NCBI GenBank assembly: GCA_036924085.1
Contig: JAVGWX010000007.1
Location: forward strand, 33,221,953-33,285,952
Reading direction: 5' to 3'
DNA: 64,000 nucleotides
Source of the DNA: Ariolimax columbianus
Lineage: Eukaryota; Mollusca; Gastropoda; Stylommatophora; Arionidae
A program made the translations under genes and the position numbers. Numbering within the stretch: position 1 is the first letter of the stretch; every line of letters starts with the position of its first letter. The notes under the pieces were generated by a model, which searched no databases, had not been told where the DNA came from, and saw nothing but the letters and a program-made list of their open reading frames with translations. Positions 1 to 10,769 of the stretch are shown here, one piece after another.

Positions 1-185
1 TGAGTTTAGTCATCCGCCAGGTGTCTGCTCCAAATAAATTGACAGACTTGACATTGGAATAAAAAACCCTAGGCATTTGTTCTTGCTGTACGTTGGCTAT
101 TTACATAAAGCCTTTTACATAGGTTTGTCAAAAATGTATTTACTCCGAAATATTCTAATATTACGTTTAGATAGAACTAGAATAC

Positions 186-482
186 GGTTTATTTTATGGA
201 AGTAACACCTCAACGCAACAAACTTAGATAAAACTCTGATAAGGTTTATTTTCTAGAAGCAACACCTCAACACAACAAACTCAGATAAAACTCTGATAAG
301 GTTTTTTCTCTAGAAGCAACACCTCAACACAACAAACTCAGACAAAACTGATAAGGTTTATTTTCTAGAAGTAACATCTCAACACAATTGACTTTGATAA
401 AAATCTATTAACGTTTATTTTCTAGAAGTAACATGTTAACACAATAAACTTAGATAAAACTATGATAAGGTTTATTTTCTAA
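186..482. repeat. 57-bp tandem repeat, about 5 copies
   Basis: Units begin near 186, 243, 300, 355, 412 and 469, so the spacing is 57 bp with one 55-bp step. Each unit carries a variant of GGTTTATTTTCTAGAAG followed by an AACA-rich stretch. On the minus strand five of the six unit starts contain AATAAA, the canonical poly(A) signal. The array begins exactly at the stop codon of the minus-strand ORF ending at 479, so it would form that gene's 3' untranslated region. Confidence 0.85.
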
Positions 483-1615
483 CCACGTAAACGAGTAGCA
501 GGAATATTGATATCATATTTCCATCTCAAGTTGTATCCTGATTGCTCGGCTGTCCTTAGAAAGGTGCCTTTCAGGCGCATGGAGGTCTCGCTAGTTCTTT
601 CACCTGGGAAGAGCAGCAACTTAAACTGCAGATTGCTGTTTGTATCTGTATTTAACACGCCTGAGATCATGACTCGTTCGTTTCTACATTCGGTTAGACT
701 GGCCATAGAGCACACGTAAAGTGTTTCCCAATCCAGACAAATGTCTAGTAGTTGCAAGTCGTCCATTTTTGAGACTGCGTTATCATCTCGTATCGAGATC
801 ATATCAGTTATCATGGCGGATAACGTATCTATAGACAATGTGCTTGAAGGGGTTATATTTTGACAATATTTTTGTACAAAAGAGTCCCTCTTCCCACAAC
901 CCGCACCCCGTTTTTCTCCATCCATCTCAGCAGGAGCTCTTCCGTCGCTGACATCTTCACATACGAAAATATTTGGAACAGATGCAGACATTGAAAAGTG
1001 TCGCATGTGACTGTCAGATGTAACTCCAACCCTAACTCTTCTTGCATACGAAGCAGCGTGTTTATAATCTCCCATTAGAGAGTCACTTGGATAACGCACA
1101 TCTAACTCTGACATAAGCTCCACTAAAGCTTTTTTCGATGCTGGAAATGTGGGAACAACTGGGATGATCAGCTCTTGTTCCAAAATAAACAACAGCCATG
1201 GAGGCAGACCTCGTTGGGAGGGCAGATAGGGATAGCTCAATAAACCTACATTGCAAATGGCGTTTAACTTCTCAATGTGATCGATGTAGTCTTCCGTAGC
1301 AACACGTCTCTGCTTGATAGACTTCAGCATCTCAGTGAATTCATCGCCACTTGCTTCTTTGTCGCCTTCACAGATTGCAGGTTCACTTACATGGTCTAGG
1401 CAGCAATCGTCGCTCAAGCAAGCTCGACACCATCTTGGATGAGAGATTCTGACGATACATACAATGTAGTTAATATTCACAGTTAGAGGACCTAGACTAT
1501 GCAGATCATTTATTACTGCTGTCACACAGCCATTGCCAAATACAAGAAACACTAAATAAGGTGAGGAAGTATTCTGCCAAACTGGGACTAAATATTGACA
1601 AGTATAACTTAACAA
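479..1615 (-). CDS. Uncharacterised protein, probable terminal exon (up to 378 codons)
   Basis: I do not recognise the family. The frame is open for 378 codons with balanced, non-repetitive composition, unlike the tandem-repeat ORFs elsewhere in the window. The first codon (1613-1615) is TTG, not ATG, and the frame simply runs up to the 3' end of a LINE-J fragment at about 1606. A real start or splice acceptor must therefore lie lower, and the first internal Met (MLKSIKQRR) is near 1331. A cysteine/histidine-rich patch (RWCRACLSDDCCLDH) is followed by an acidic stretch. The C-terminal third is well ordered, with no signal peptide or clear membrane segment. The TAG stop at 479-481 touches the 57-bp repeat. 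It could be one exon of a host gene or a domesticated transposon protein. No splice partner is visible in the window. Confidence 0.5.
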   Translation of the reverse strand: MLSYTCQYLVPVWQNTSSPYLVFLVFGNGCVTAVINDLHSLGPLTVNINYIVCIVRISHPRWCRACLSDDCCLDHVSEPAICEGDKEASGDEFTEMLKSIKQRRVATEDYIDHIEKLNAICNVGLLSYPYLPSQRGLPPWLLFILEQELIIPVVPTFPASKKALVELMSELDVRYPSDSLMGDYKHAASYARRVRVGVTSDSHMRHFSMSASVPNIFVCEDVSDGRAPAEMDGEKRGAGCGKRDSFVQKYCQNITPSSTLSIDTLSAMITDMISIRDDNAVSKMDDLQLLDICLDWETLYVCSMASLTECRNERVMISGVLNTDTNSNLQFKLLLFPGERTSETSMRLKGTFLRTAEQSGYNLRWKYDINIPATRLRG

Positions 1616-2262
1616 CGTCTTTATACTCGTTTAGAAGACTGTAGAGTCTGTATACAGCAAGTTTCCTTTACATTTCCTTGCTCTAAAAGCTATGCGCATC
1701 CAATATATTCTTAAATGCATTAATTGTCTCTGCCTCCACTACTTCCCGTCGCAATGCATTCCAAGCATACACCACTCTCTGAACAAAAAAATATTTCCTA
1801 ATATCTAATCTGGACCGTCATTTAGTTAAAATTGTAGCTATGCCTTCTTGTTCACATAGGTGGTTGTATTTTTAAGGGAAAAAATCTTTATATAATGTAA
1901 TTAAACTTATCCTTTGGTTATCTTATAAACCGGTACTAAGTCACCTCGAATTCTTCTCTTTTATAGACACTGTATGCCAGTTTTTCTGAGTCTTTCCTCA
2001 TAATTGTAATTCTGGAATCCCACTATCAGTTTTGTCGCTCTTCTTTGTATCCTTTCCCGCATGTCTATGATTAGGACTCCACACATGTACACATTACTCC
2101 AATCTAGGTCTAACTAATGATTTACACAATTTGACAATCACTTCCTTGCTCTTATGTTTATTATTTATTTGTATCATATCTAACATTTCATTTGCCTTTA
2201 CCTCTGCTACCTGGTATTGTTCACTCACATTACCTATATGATATATTATAACCTCTAGGTCC
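1606..2262 (-). mobile_element. LINE-J (CR1-like non-LTR retrotransposon), 3' fragment
   Basis: Minus-strand translation gives decayed C-terminal reverse-transcriptase sequence. It includes [14 protein letters not shown] followed by [20 protein letters not shown], matching the FF-QRVV--WN-LP--VV tail found in CR1-like and related LINEs. The 3' end in this orientation is GACGTTGTTAAGTT, close to the GACGTTAAGTTAAGTT ends of the copies at 18.06 and 56.1 kb. Upstream sequence near 2100-2260 matches the 56.7-56.87 kb copy. Multiple stops and frameshifts make it a dead fragment. Confidence 0.8.
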
Positions 2263-2264
2263 CT

Positions 2265-2950
2265 ATGTATAAAACCAAGCGGTTTAAAATTAACACCTTA
2301 AGCAAAGAGATATTAGCCACGCTTGTAGGTGAGGCATTGGAAGAGGTGGTCACCTTCACATATTTAGGCAGCACCATTGATACTTTAGAGGGCACACAGG
2401 CAGATGTAAGAGGCATAAATATAAAGGCAAGTACGGCATTCCTGTTACTGAATAAGATGGGAAATTAAAGGAAATGAAGACTAATACCAAGTTAAGATTG
2501 CATAATTCTAATGTCATGTCAGTACTAATGTACTTGAAACTTGGAGAACGATAGTCAATCCATTGAACAGTACAGTCGTTCGTCAATAAACGTATAGGGA
2601 GAATATTGAGTATACAAACTGGGAAGACATGGTGTCGAAGGGAGACCTACGAGAGAGGAGGGGGCAAACAGTAACCAGTGGAGCAATAGATCTAATGGAG
2701 GAAAAGTTGGTGGGATAGGATACACGTACGGAAAGCGGCGTCACTCGTACCCTGACAGGACTTGGCAGGGAGTTCACAAGGAAAGAGGAAGAGAGGTAGA
2801 CCAAGAAACATTTAGAGACGTGACTGGGGAAAAGGAACTTATGTCCCTGTGTTTCAACTGTTAAAAGGCAGAAATGGCAGCTCAAGAATGAACTTGATTG
2901 AGGAGTGTTGTCAATGGCCTATGCACCGAAAGGAGCGATGGGCATTGATA
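2265..2950 (+). mobile_element. Non-LTR retrotransposon RT C-terminal remnant
   Basis: The first 67 codons read EALEEVVTFTYLGSTIDT then TQADVRGINIKASTAF, the segment after the RT palm that usually reads V--F-YLGS-I----G---DV--RI-KA--AF in APE-type LINEs. Frames then shift. A basic stretch (KEEER-TKKH / GRPRNI) near 2785 and VVNGLCTERSDGH-like sequence near 2908-2945 match the usual end of such ORFs. It abuts the oppositely oriented LINE-J fragment at 2262. Confidence 0.75.
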
Positions 2951-3384
2951 TTACATAGTCAATATTAGGAGTGACTTCCATGTACCACCATTATCATCGT
3001 GTCACTAGTCACTGCTACAGTAGCAAGAGGCCATCACGGCAGCTGAATTCAGTGCTGAAAGTTTGTGCTGATGCATGCATCTGCAGTAGTGGCTTCTGTG
3101 ACAATTTGTATTAGACGATGAAGTTGTCAGCCCATTACACAACCCTCCTTAGTCGACTTCTAACGACACACACAATAGCGCAATGACCCTACTCATTCAT
3201 CTACAAACTGGCGCCTCTATTTCGACGCAAGGGATTTCTAGCGACACAATACGAGAGTTATTAAAAAAATTATATTGTTGTCCATTTGCCTGGACTTCTA
3301 TTTCTTCTATGTTAACCTACTTCCCCATAACACGGAGAGCTGAAATTGGGTATACATCTTCTGCTAGTGTGACCTGTTGTTGTT
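2951..3384. other. No recognisable feature
   Basis: I see no coding, repeat or RNA signal here. The 84-codon plus-strand ORF at 3183-3437 has no family resemblance and overlaps the edge of a Repeat-A copy. Confidence 0.4.
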
Positions 3385-3975
3385 TGTTGTTATTGAATTA
3401 CTCCAATGAATATTATTACTCTTTTTGTGCGTCATGAAAGGGACGTTTGATGACGGATTGTTGTAGCTTTCCTCACATCCCGAGCGTGCTGATGAAGGTG
3501 GATCGGGGCCCGGGGTGAAGCTTGGCTTCATCTGCGTGTCGCTCACCACAATAGGGATCACGTCGATCGTTCAGCTCGTTAGTCAGGCTGCCATGAAAAC
3601 AGCCCGTTTGCAGGGAGGACTGCCGGGAAGTCGAGGTGAAAGTCTTAGGCAGTATATTTTGCATAACCCTGACTAACATGTCTGATCAGTATGTTTTGCC
3701 TGACCCTGACTAACATATCTGATCAGTATGTTTTGCCTGACCCTGACTAACATATCTGATCAATATGTTTTGCCTGACCCTAACATATCTGATCAGTATG
3801 ATTTGCCTTACCCCGACTAACATATCTGATCAATATGTTTTGCCGTACCCTGACTAACATATCTGATCAATATGTTTTGCCTTACCCTGACTAACATATC
3901 TGATCAGTATGTTTGCCTTACCCTGACTAACGTATCTGATCAGTATGATTTGCCTGACCAGACGTCATTCTTCCT
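3385..3975 (-). repeat. Repeat-A copy with internal 37-bp minisatellite
   Basis: Repeat-A is a ~300 bp interspersed element present about 17 times here. I orient it so that an (AAC)n-like end is 3', which puts this copy on the minus strand. Recognisable blocks are CTTTCCTCACATCCCGAGCG, TGCTGATGAAGGTGGA and GCTTCATCTGCGTGTCGCTC. The 5' portion is expanded: from 3650 to about 3960 a 37-bp unit (AGTATGTTTTGCCTGACCCT plus GACTAACATATCTGATC) recurs about eight times, against one or two in other copies. No protein is encoded. Confidence 0.85.
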
Positions 3976-4379
3976 TCCCAGTGCCATATGTTAATATATC
4001 AAATTATGACTTCTGTGGTCCCAAAACCAAAAAGCATGTCTAAATAGAAGCTTGTAGAAACATTGTTTGACTAGTTTTTTAGAGCTTTATCTAAAACTAA
4101 GATGGCCTCTTCAAACCCACGTGTTTTAGCATGTTTGGCGAGGGACAAGATGTACAATTGCTTGAAGTGGAGAATCTTTTACTCTAGACTGGTTTGTATC
4201 CACTAATCCTGTGACTACGTGCTAATGTATAATAGTGGAAGGTTGCCTGGCTGTTACCGGAGCCTGAAAATGGGGCAAATAATAGTAACACTGTAACTTA
4301 CCAAGCATGTTGTGAGTTAAGTCACGTAACTAATAGCATTACTGCCGTTGGATTGTGAGGTGTTTAGCGATCTCACATT
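3976..4379. other. No clear gene; short segment shared with 24.8 kb
   Basis: Nothing coding is visible. The stretch near 4288-4330 (CACTGTAAC-T-CCAA-CATGT) resembles 24836-24890, so the flanks of the tRNA-like SINE that follows may belong to a longer, poorly defined repeat. Confidence 0.3.
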
Positions 4380-4555
4380 TCAAAGGCTCGGCTATATGAG
4401 GGCTGTGGCCGCGTTTTCTTCCCGGACTGAACCGGTGCTCATTTAAGGCTGGGTCGACCAGAGTGCCATTGTAGTCTGAAAAAACCCTCAACTGGGGAAT
4501 GAACCCAGGACCACTCAGATGCGAAGCCAGCTCGCTAAACACTGCACTGCGTGGT
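4380..4555 (-). repeat. tRNA-derived SINE head
   Basis: On the minus strand a pol III A-box-like TAGCGAGCTGG (4527-4537) and a B-box-like GGGTTCATTCCCC (4493-4505) lie at tRNA spacing. The sequence is too degenerate for a working tRNA, and the region is longer than a tRNA, so I call it a SINE head. It differs from SINE-B, -D and -E. Confidence 0.55.
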
Positions 4556-4620
4556 ATGTTGTAAAAAGCGACTAAGGAGGGTTGAGCATCATGCTGGCTA
4601 ACTCCTGTAAAAACTTATAG

Positions 4621-5129
4621 CCACAGAAACTTCAATAGATATGGGCATTTCAACATCTCGTGCCAGGGTTTGTATTTGTTCAAGACATATTCTCCGCAGG
4701 GAACTCTAAAATATTTTAATGATTGATTTAATTATTCACCAAAATAAGTTAAGCGCTTTAACAACATAAAATATATGTTTACCGTTTTCTTGCCTGCTCA
4801 TCAAAGAAACTTTCCAATCTGCTTTTTGTTGATAACAATGACTGCTCCTTCCATAACGCCTCACGTTTCTCTCGTTCGCCAGCAATGGCTAAGTTCTTTT
4901 TCCTGCGACTCAACTTGAAACTTATCATAGTTTTCCTGACAGTCAATTATGAACGTTTTTAGAACCAAATAGTTTTGACAAAGAGCGAATAATAATAAAT
5001 TGTATTCTATAGACACTGGAATCTTCTTTGGGTAGCGAGTTTAATGGTTGTCCAGCTGTGTTATGGAAACAAGAAAACGGGTTAGATAACACGCGTCAGT
5101 GACGCTGAGACACGTACAGTGAACTCTGT
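4621..5129. other. No recognisable feature
   Basis: AT-rich unique-looking sequence with short ORFs only. I see no motif. Confidence 0.4.
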
Positions 5130-5525
5130 AACACATCAAGCCTAACATACTGACCAGGACGTCGTGTCAGGGTCAGGCACTGACCAGGACGTCGTGTCAG
5201 TGTCAGGCACTGACCAGGACGTCGTGTCAGGGTCAGGCACAATACACTGACCAAGACCCCAATTTCTCTTCCATGTAGCGTTCCCTGGAAACTGGCTGTT
5301 TTCAAGGCAGCCTGTCTGACAAGATGTATATCGATGTGATCCCCATGGGAGTGAGCGCACACAGATAAAGCCAAGCATAGCACTACCGCCTGGAGGACCG
5401 CGTTCCCCCTTCATCAGGATGCTCGGAATGAAAGAAAAGCTACTACAACCCGTCACTTAACGTCCTTTTCGTGGCGTACAAAAAGGTACACTTTCTCATT
5501 GGGGGCACTAAACAATAATAAACGA
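5130..5525 (+). repeat. Repeat-A copy with 30-bp triplication
   Basis: Contains the Repeat-A blocks GCCTGGAGGACC and CACTTAACGTCCTTTTC. A 30-bp unit starting ACTGACCAGGACGTCGTGTC is present three times at 5149-5238. This is the same 5' part of the element that is expanded with a different unit length at 3.65 kb. Confidence 0.8.
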
Positions 5526-5849
5526 TAACATGAGGATTAGCAGAACGCCTGGTTCCCTCAACTTAAGTGTACAGGATATTGTTCTTCCTCAGGCCCATGA
5601 GTTTGGGTATATGGGTAGTATTGTTTTTCGCAGACGATAGGTAGGTTTGGACAGGTAAATCGAGACTAGGTGTCAGTAAACATCTGCTGTGACTTATCAG
5701 CTGTTACCACTGCTTAGGCACCAGGGCATTAGTTTGGCAACAAAGCAACAGCTGATAAACAGTATATTTATACCAACTCTGTGCTAGCAGGGACAAACTT
5801 GTCCCCTGTCGAGGGCGCCTGAGAGCAGAAATTCGACCTGTGAACTGAA
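5526..5849. other. No recognisable feature
   Basis: No coding potential or repeat match seen. Confidence 0.35.
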
Positions 5850-6110
5850 GTGTTTTGGGAAGGTCATCGGTGTTACAAGGAAAGGCAGCGACATGAAGCC
5901 AATGGAAACATGGTCGACATTATATTTTGTGCAGAGGACATTTTCAGGCAGAAAATACGCTGGTTCGGTCATCTCAGTAGAATGCACCCTCATTTATTTC
6001 CGCTGATAGCGTGTAACTTTGGTAGATCTCGCTACAGTGTAGGAGGGCAGCCGTGAGGCAGGTGGATAGATGACATTATAGTGATTGTGTGCGACACGAG
6101 ATCACAACGA
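5850..6110 (+). mobile_element. LINE RT C-terminal fragment
   Basis: The translation contains IFRQKIRWFGHLSRMHP followed by RSRYSVGGQP and a stop. This is the basic LRWFGHL-RM ... GR-S-GGQP region near the end of many APE-type LINE ORF2 proteins. It is short and truncated on both sides. Confidence 0.65.
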
Positions 6111-6284
6111 CCGACGCAACGCAATTTGTTTTACACGTTGAGATTGCTGGGCCTATGCACCACTCTCTTTTAGTTCCTTTAGCGACATGCACGAATGTGC
6201 AGTTAGCCTATTCTATCCTGTCCTGTGAAAGATCCCGGGTACCCACAAGCCTAACGAAAGTAAATATATGAAATTCTTCAGACA

Positions 6285-9200
6285 CGATGATGATATAATC
6301 CTGGCAGCTCTGGACAGCCCAATGCCTATCTATATATATGTCTATTGTCTGATCCTGGTTTGTCCTTTCGGCGTCAGGTGTATAAGTGACATCTGGACAG
6401 CGCCTTTGTGTGCGCTTCGAATAAGGTGGGACTGGCTGCCTCGGATATTCCGTCAATCCATCTTTTGCGGGGTTGGCCTCTAGCTCTGGTGTTAGTCATC
6501 TTCGGACGCTGTTGTGTTGCTGTCAAACCCTTGAATTTGATGTTTTCTAATGAAGTCTAGGAATGACTTAGTGTCCATCTGTTTCCTGATCTCATCGTTT
6601 CTAATTCTGTCCCATCTTGTCACATTTAGCATTCGCCTAAGGCATTTCATTTCTGTTGTTTTTATGTTTCTCTTACCTGTTGCTGCCAGTGTCCAAGTTT
6701 GACACTGGTAGCATAATGTTGGCGGGAAAATTGTGTTGAACAGTGCACTTTTTGTGTCAATCCTTACGTGCTTGTTCTTCAGTAGTATTGACATCTGGTC
6801 AATGGTTTAGTTTGCTTTGATGTACCTGTGATCCATCTTGTCTTGCTTTCTTTTATTAGATGATACTATGCCTCCTAAACATTTGAAATCCTTCACGTGC
6901 TTGATTTGTTGCTGTTCTATGTAGATCCTAGCGAGTGTTCCCGTTCTTGCTAGTGTCATTGTTTCAGTTTTACTCATGTTGATTCTCACGTTGATTCTCA
7001 CGTTGTGTCCTTCTGCAGTTAAGTTAAGGCTGTTTAAGCGTTGTTGCAGCTGTTCTTCAGTGTTTGCAGTGAATGCTTGGTCGTCGGGGAAGAGGAGTTT
7101 GCTGCAGCTGTTATCATCGTTAGATTGGGCTTCTTTGCTGATTTGGTCCATGTAGGTGATGGACAACAGGGGAGAAAGCACACACCCCTGTCTGATTTGG
7201 TCCATGTAGGTGATGGACAACAGGGGAGAAAGCACACACCCCTGTCTGATTTGGTCCATGTAGGTGATGAACAACAGGGGAGAAAGCACACACCCCTGTC
7301 TGATTTGGTCCATGTAGGTGATGAACAACAGGGGAGCAAGCACACATCCCTGTCTGATTTGGTCCATGTAGGTGATGAACAACATGGGAGAAAGCACACA
7401 CCCCTGTCTGATTTGGTCCATGTAGGGGATGAACAACATGGGAGAAAGCACACACCCCTGTCTGATTTGGTCCATGTAGGTGATGAACAACATGGGAGAA
7501 AGCACACACCCCTGTCTGATTTGGTCCATGTAGGTGATGAACAACAGGGAAGAAAGCACACACCCTGTCTGATTTGGTCCATGTAGGTGATGAACAACAT
7601 GGGAGAAAGCACACACCCCTGTCTGATTTGGTCCATGTAGGTGATGAACAACAGGGGAGAAAGCACACACCCCTGTCTGATTTGGTCCATGTAGGTGATG
7701 AACAGCAGGGGAGAAAGCACACACCCCTGTCTGATTTTATCCATGTAGGTGATGAACAGCAGGGGAGAAAGCACACACCCCTATCTGATTTGGTCCATGT
7801 AGGTGATGAACAACAGGGGAGAAAGCACACACCCCTGTCTGATTTGGTCCATGTAGGTGATGAACAACAGGGGAGAAAGCACACACCCCTGTCTGATTTG
7901 GTCCATGTAGGTGATGAACAACAGGGAAGAAAGCACACACCCCTGTCTGATTTGGTCCACGTAGGTGATAAACAACAGGGAAGAAAGCACACAACCCTGT
8001 CTGATTTGGTCCATGTAGGTGATGAACAACATGGGAGAAAGCACACACCCCTGTCTGATTTGGTCCATGTAGGTGATGAACAACAGGGGAGAAAGCACAC
8101 ACCCCTGTCTGATTTGGTCCATGTAGGTGATGAACAGCAGGGGAGAAAGCACACACCCCTGTCTGATTTTATCCATGTAGGTGATGAACAGCAGGGGAGA
8201 AAGCACACACCCCTATCTGATTTGGTCCATGTAGGTGATGAACAACAGGGGAGAAAGCACACACCCCTGTCTGATTTGGTCCATGTAGGTGATGAACAAC
8301 AGGGGAGAAAGCACACACCCCTGTCTGATTTGGTCCATGTAGGTGATAAACAGCAGGGAAGAAAGCACACACCCCTGTCTGATTTGGTCCATGTAGGTGA
8401 TGAACAACAGGGGAGAAAGCACACACCCCTGTCTGATTTTATCCATGTAGGTGATGAACAGCAGGGGAGAAAGCACACACCCCTATCTGATTTGGTCCAT
8501 GTAGGTGATGAACAACAGGGGAGAAAGCACACACACCTGTCTAACTCCGGATTTGACAAGAAACAGTTCCGACTCACCGGCACTTATTCGTACAGTGCAC
8601 TGACTATTTGTATACAAACATTCACACATGCTTATCAAGTGCTGACTAACTCCATAGTTCTTCAATGATCTCCATATTTGTTGTCGGTTAACCCTGTCGG
8701 ACGCTTTTTCTTGATCTATGAATGCCAAATAAAGAGTTCCATCATAATCGATGCTTTTTTTGCTAGGTGCCACACGACAAAGATGGCATCGGTGCAGCCC
8801 CTGTTATTTTCTTAAACCCATTTGCGCTTTGCTTAGTTGGAATTCTATGGTTTGGCGAAGTCTGTTTTTTACTATTTTACAGAAAATCTTTCCCGTGTGG
8901 CTCAGCAGTGAAATGTATCTGTGAGTGGGGCAGTCAGCAGTGAAATGTATCTGTGAGTGGGGCAGTCTCTTAGTGCCTTTCTTCTTTCATATGGGGACGA
9001 TGCCTGTTCTACTTCCTGTGCAAGCTTGTCAATATATTCCCTTTTATTTTTCCTTATACGTGTTTTACCTTTTTGTCTGTAACAGTATATATTACTCTGT
9101 ACTTCTGCTTTGGTGGCTCGGCAATTGTTGAGTATAGCTTTCTTCGTTTTCCTTTTTTTCTATTGTATGTAATGTCTCTGTTGTGATCCATTATTTGTGT

Positions 9201-9880
9201 TGGTTTCTCTTGAATCCCATAGTCTCTTCACATATCCTATTCCACATTTCTTTAGCTGGGCCCCCACATACTATTATTTTCCATTTTTTCATCCTCATAT
9301 AGCTCTTGTAGCACTTGATATCTGTTATTAAGTTTTAAGATAAATTATGTCTTCTTCTCCTGGTGTTGCAATAAGTGCACGTTATATCTTGTTCTCATTG
9401 CGCCCTGTACTGGGTACTTTTTTAGTTTAAGTTGCAAAATCCCAGCAACATGTGGTGGTCTGATGCTAGATCTGCACCTCGCTTTATTCTTACATCTTGA
9501 AGTGAACTTCTGAATGCTTGACTGACACAGGTGTGATTAATCTGATTTTCCTTTACATGGTCTGCGTATCGCCATGTGGCCTTATGTATCTTTTTTATTT
9601 AGAAACATGTTTCCTCCAATTATCATTATGTGTAGCGCAAATAACTCTGCAAATATGTCTCCATTTTCATTCATACGTCGCATTTCATGTCTTCCTATAA
9701 TCTGTTTGCAGCCTAGGTTGTCTGCTCCCACTTTAGCATTAAAGTCTTCCGTTAAAATTAAGAGATCTTTCTTTTTCTGCGTGTCAAGGACCTCTTCCAG
9801 CTTGTTGTAGATCATCGTCAGCCTCGCTAGTTGGGGATAGCACTAAATGATGTTTATATTGATGTGTTCCACATTGTCGA
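6285..9880 (-). mobile_element. LINE-R: degenerate APE-endonuclease/RT retrotransposon
   Basis: Read on the minus strand from 9880 down. The endonuclease region (9880-9582) has LLILTEDFNAKVGADN and RRMNENGDIFAEL, with E replacing the first G of the usual GDFNAKVG. The RT region (about 9000-8483) has HTGKIFCKIVKNRLRQTIEF, then LAFIDQEKASDRVNR holding the motif-A aspartate, then SGVRQVCVLSPLLF. That last motif is amplified (7140-8542). After the array comes SKLLFPDDQAF, where the catalytic FADD-type box reads FPDD. The C-terminal region (6800-6492) has CQTWTLAATGKRN and RMLNVTRWDRIRNDEIR. There is a TAG stop at 6807-6809 and there are further stops between 8800 and 9570. The 3' end is an ATCATC-type tail near 6290-6300. 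The 5' end is cut by LINE-J at about 9880. It is dead; the type is closest to RTE-like elements. Confidence 0.85.
7140..8542 (-). repeat. 54-bp tandem array, 26 copies, inside the RT domain of LINE-R
   Basis: The unit is 54 bp (18 codons). On the minus strand it encodes RQGCVLSPLLFITYMDQI, a standard RT palm segment that should occur once. The span of 1,403 bp equals 26 units minus a single base lost near 7566, which shifts the frame. Units are over 90% alike. Variants (a TTTTATCC unit start at 7734, 8166 and 8436, and GTGATAAACA at 7966 and 8344) recur at multiples of 54 bp, which shows block duplication. Long ORFs on both strands across it are by-products of a unit length divisible by three. 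Confidence 0.95.
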
Positions 9881-9882
9881 GA

Positions 9883-10135
9883 ACAGGGATTAATTCGAGG
9901 TGACTTAATACAAGTTTATAAATTAATGAATTGGAAGGATAAATTAGACAAGTTTTTCAAAGTACAACTGGTTACAAGAACAAAAGAGCAAAGCTTCAAA
10001 CTGTTTAAAGGCAGGTCCAGATTAGATATTGGGAAATATTTTTTAGTCAGAGAGTGATGAATGCTTGGATGGGGTGGGGCAGAGTCAGTTAATGCATTTA
10101 AAAATAAATTGGATGCTCACAGTTATTTTTAGTAT
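9883..10135 (+). mobile_element. LINE-J, 3' fragment
   Basis: Plus-strand frames read GLIRGDLIQVYKLMNW, then FKLFKGRSRLDIGKYFLV and ESVNAFKNKLDAHS. These are the RGDLI--YK and FK--LD landmarks of the CR1-like C-terminus. A stop after FLVRE and small indels mark decay. It sits against the 5' end of LINE-R in opposite orientation. Confidence 0.8.
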
Positions 10136-10199
10136 CGTTTGAATAAACTGGCTGTATACAGACTTCAAAACAAGTATAATGAAGTGAAGTTAAACTCTC

Positions 10200-10275
10200 G
10201 GTCGATAGCCTTGATGCTAGCAGTCAGCTCTGGGCCGCTGTCCGCTACATCTCATTCACTGCTCAGCATTTGATT
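10200..10275 (-). repeat. SINE-B fragment (5' part)
   Basis: Contains GATGCTAGCAGTCAGCTCTG and CTCATTCACTGCTCAGCATT, which correspond to the first ~75 bp of the SINE-B body. No tail is present. Confidence 0.6.
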
Positions 10276-10639
10276 TCTGTCGAGATACAAGCAATCCAAA
10301 GTTGGTCAAAGTTTTCATTAGATATTCACAAGCTCATGATTTAAGTAGTAGAAGTAGTAGTTGAAGACACCTTTTCTGTCATTAGAATGTGGACGCTAAT
10401 GCAGGAACCCCGTTTGATAGCACTGGTTCCAGATGGTGCAGTTGCGCGTATGTTTTAGGAGGTTCATGCGCAATTCTTATTTGTGTTTAATATCGTCACA
10501 TGTGTTGCTGTTGTTTCGATGATCGAAGATGATGATGAAGTTAACTGCATAACCATTCGAATTTTTTTTTGAAAACGTAACAGGTATGGTCGAAAAACGC
10601 TTTAGTGTGAAGGAGTCAACCACTTACCTTGGTGTCAAT
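10276..10639. other. No recognisable feature
   Basis: No gene or repeat match. There is a short A/T run at 10561. Confidence 0.35.
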
Positions 10640-10765
10640 TTTAGTCCGTCACTATGTATTCACTCTACAAGGCGATACATGCCTCTCATCTATTTTTCAC
10701 CTTCTTGATGCCTGGATTGTAGAACTCCTCCATCTGGGCCTGGATACACATCTACAGTTTTGGGC
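10640..10765 (-). mobile_element. Mariner-like transposase, C-terminal helix remnant
   Basis: Minus-strand frames read AQMEEFYNPGIKKVKNR then EACIAL and EYIV. This matches the last conserved block of mariner transposases (FF--GI-KL--RW-KCI---GDY). It is followed upstream on the same strand by a Repeat-A insertion and then by more transposase sequence at 11.08-11.25 kb, so the three pieces were once one element. Confidence 0.6.
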
Positions 10766-10769
10766 AGGC

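Noticed and set aside
3183..3437. 84-codon plus-strand ORF
   Set aside because: Overlaps the edge of Repeat-A, without recognisable domain or start context.
7140..8542. CRISPR-like array
   Set aside because: The units are contiguous near-identical copies with no variable spacers, in a eukaryotic retrotransposon. The other short-period arrays (18, 21, 17, 24 bp) are likewise plain minisatellites.
7120..8668. ORFs of up to 487 codons on both strands (SSPTWTKSDRGVCFLPCC-type and VHVGDEQQGRKHTPLSDL-type repeats)
   Set aside because: They are by-products of a 54-bp tandem repeat inside a dead LINE. Only the minus-strand frame matching the RT motif has biological origin, and it is broken by a 1-bp loss and flanking stops.
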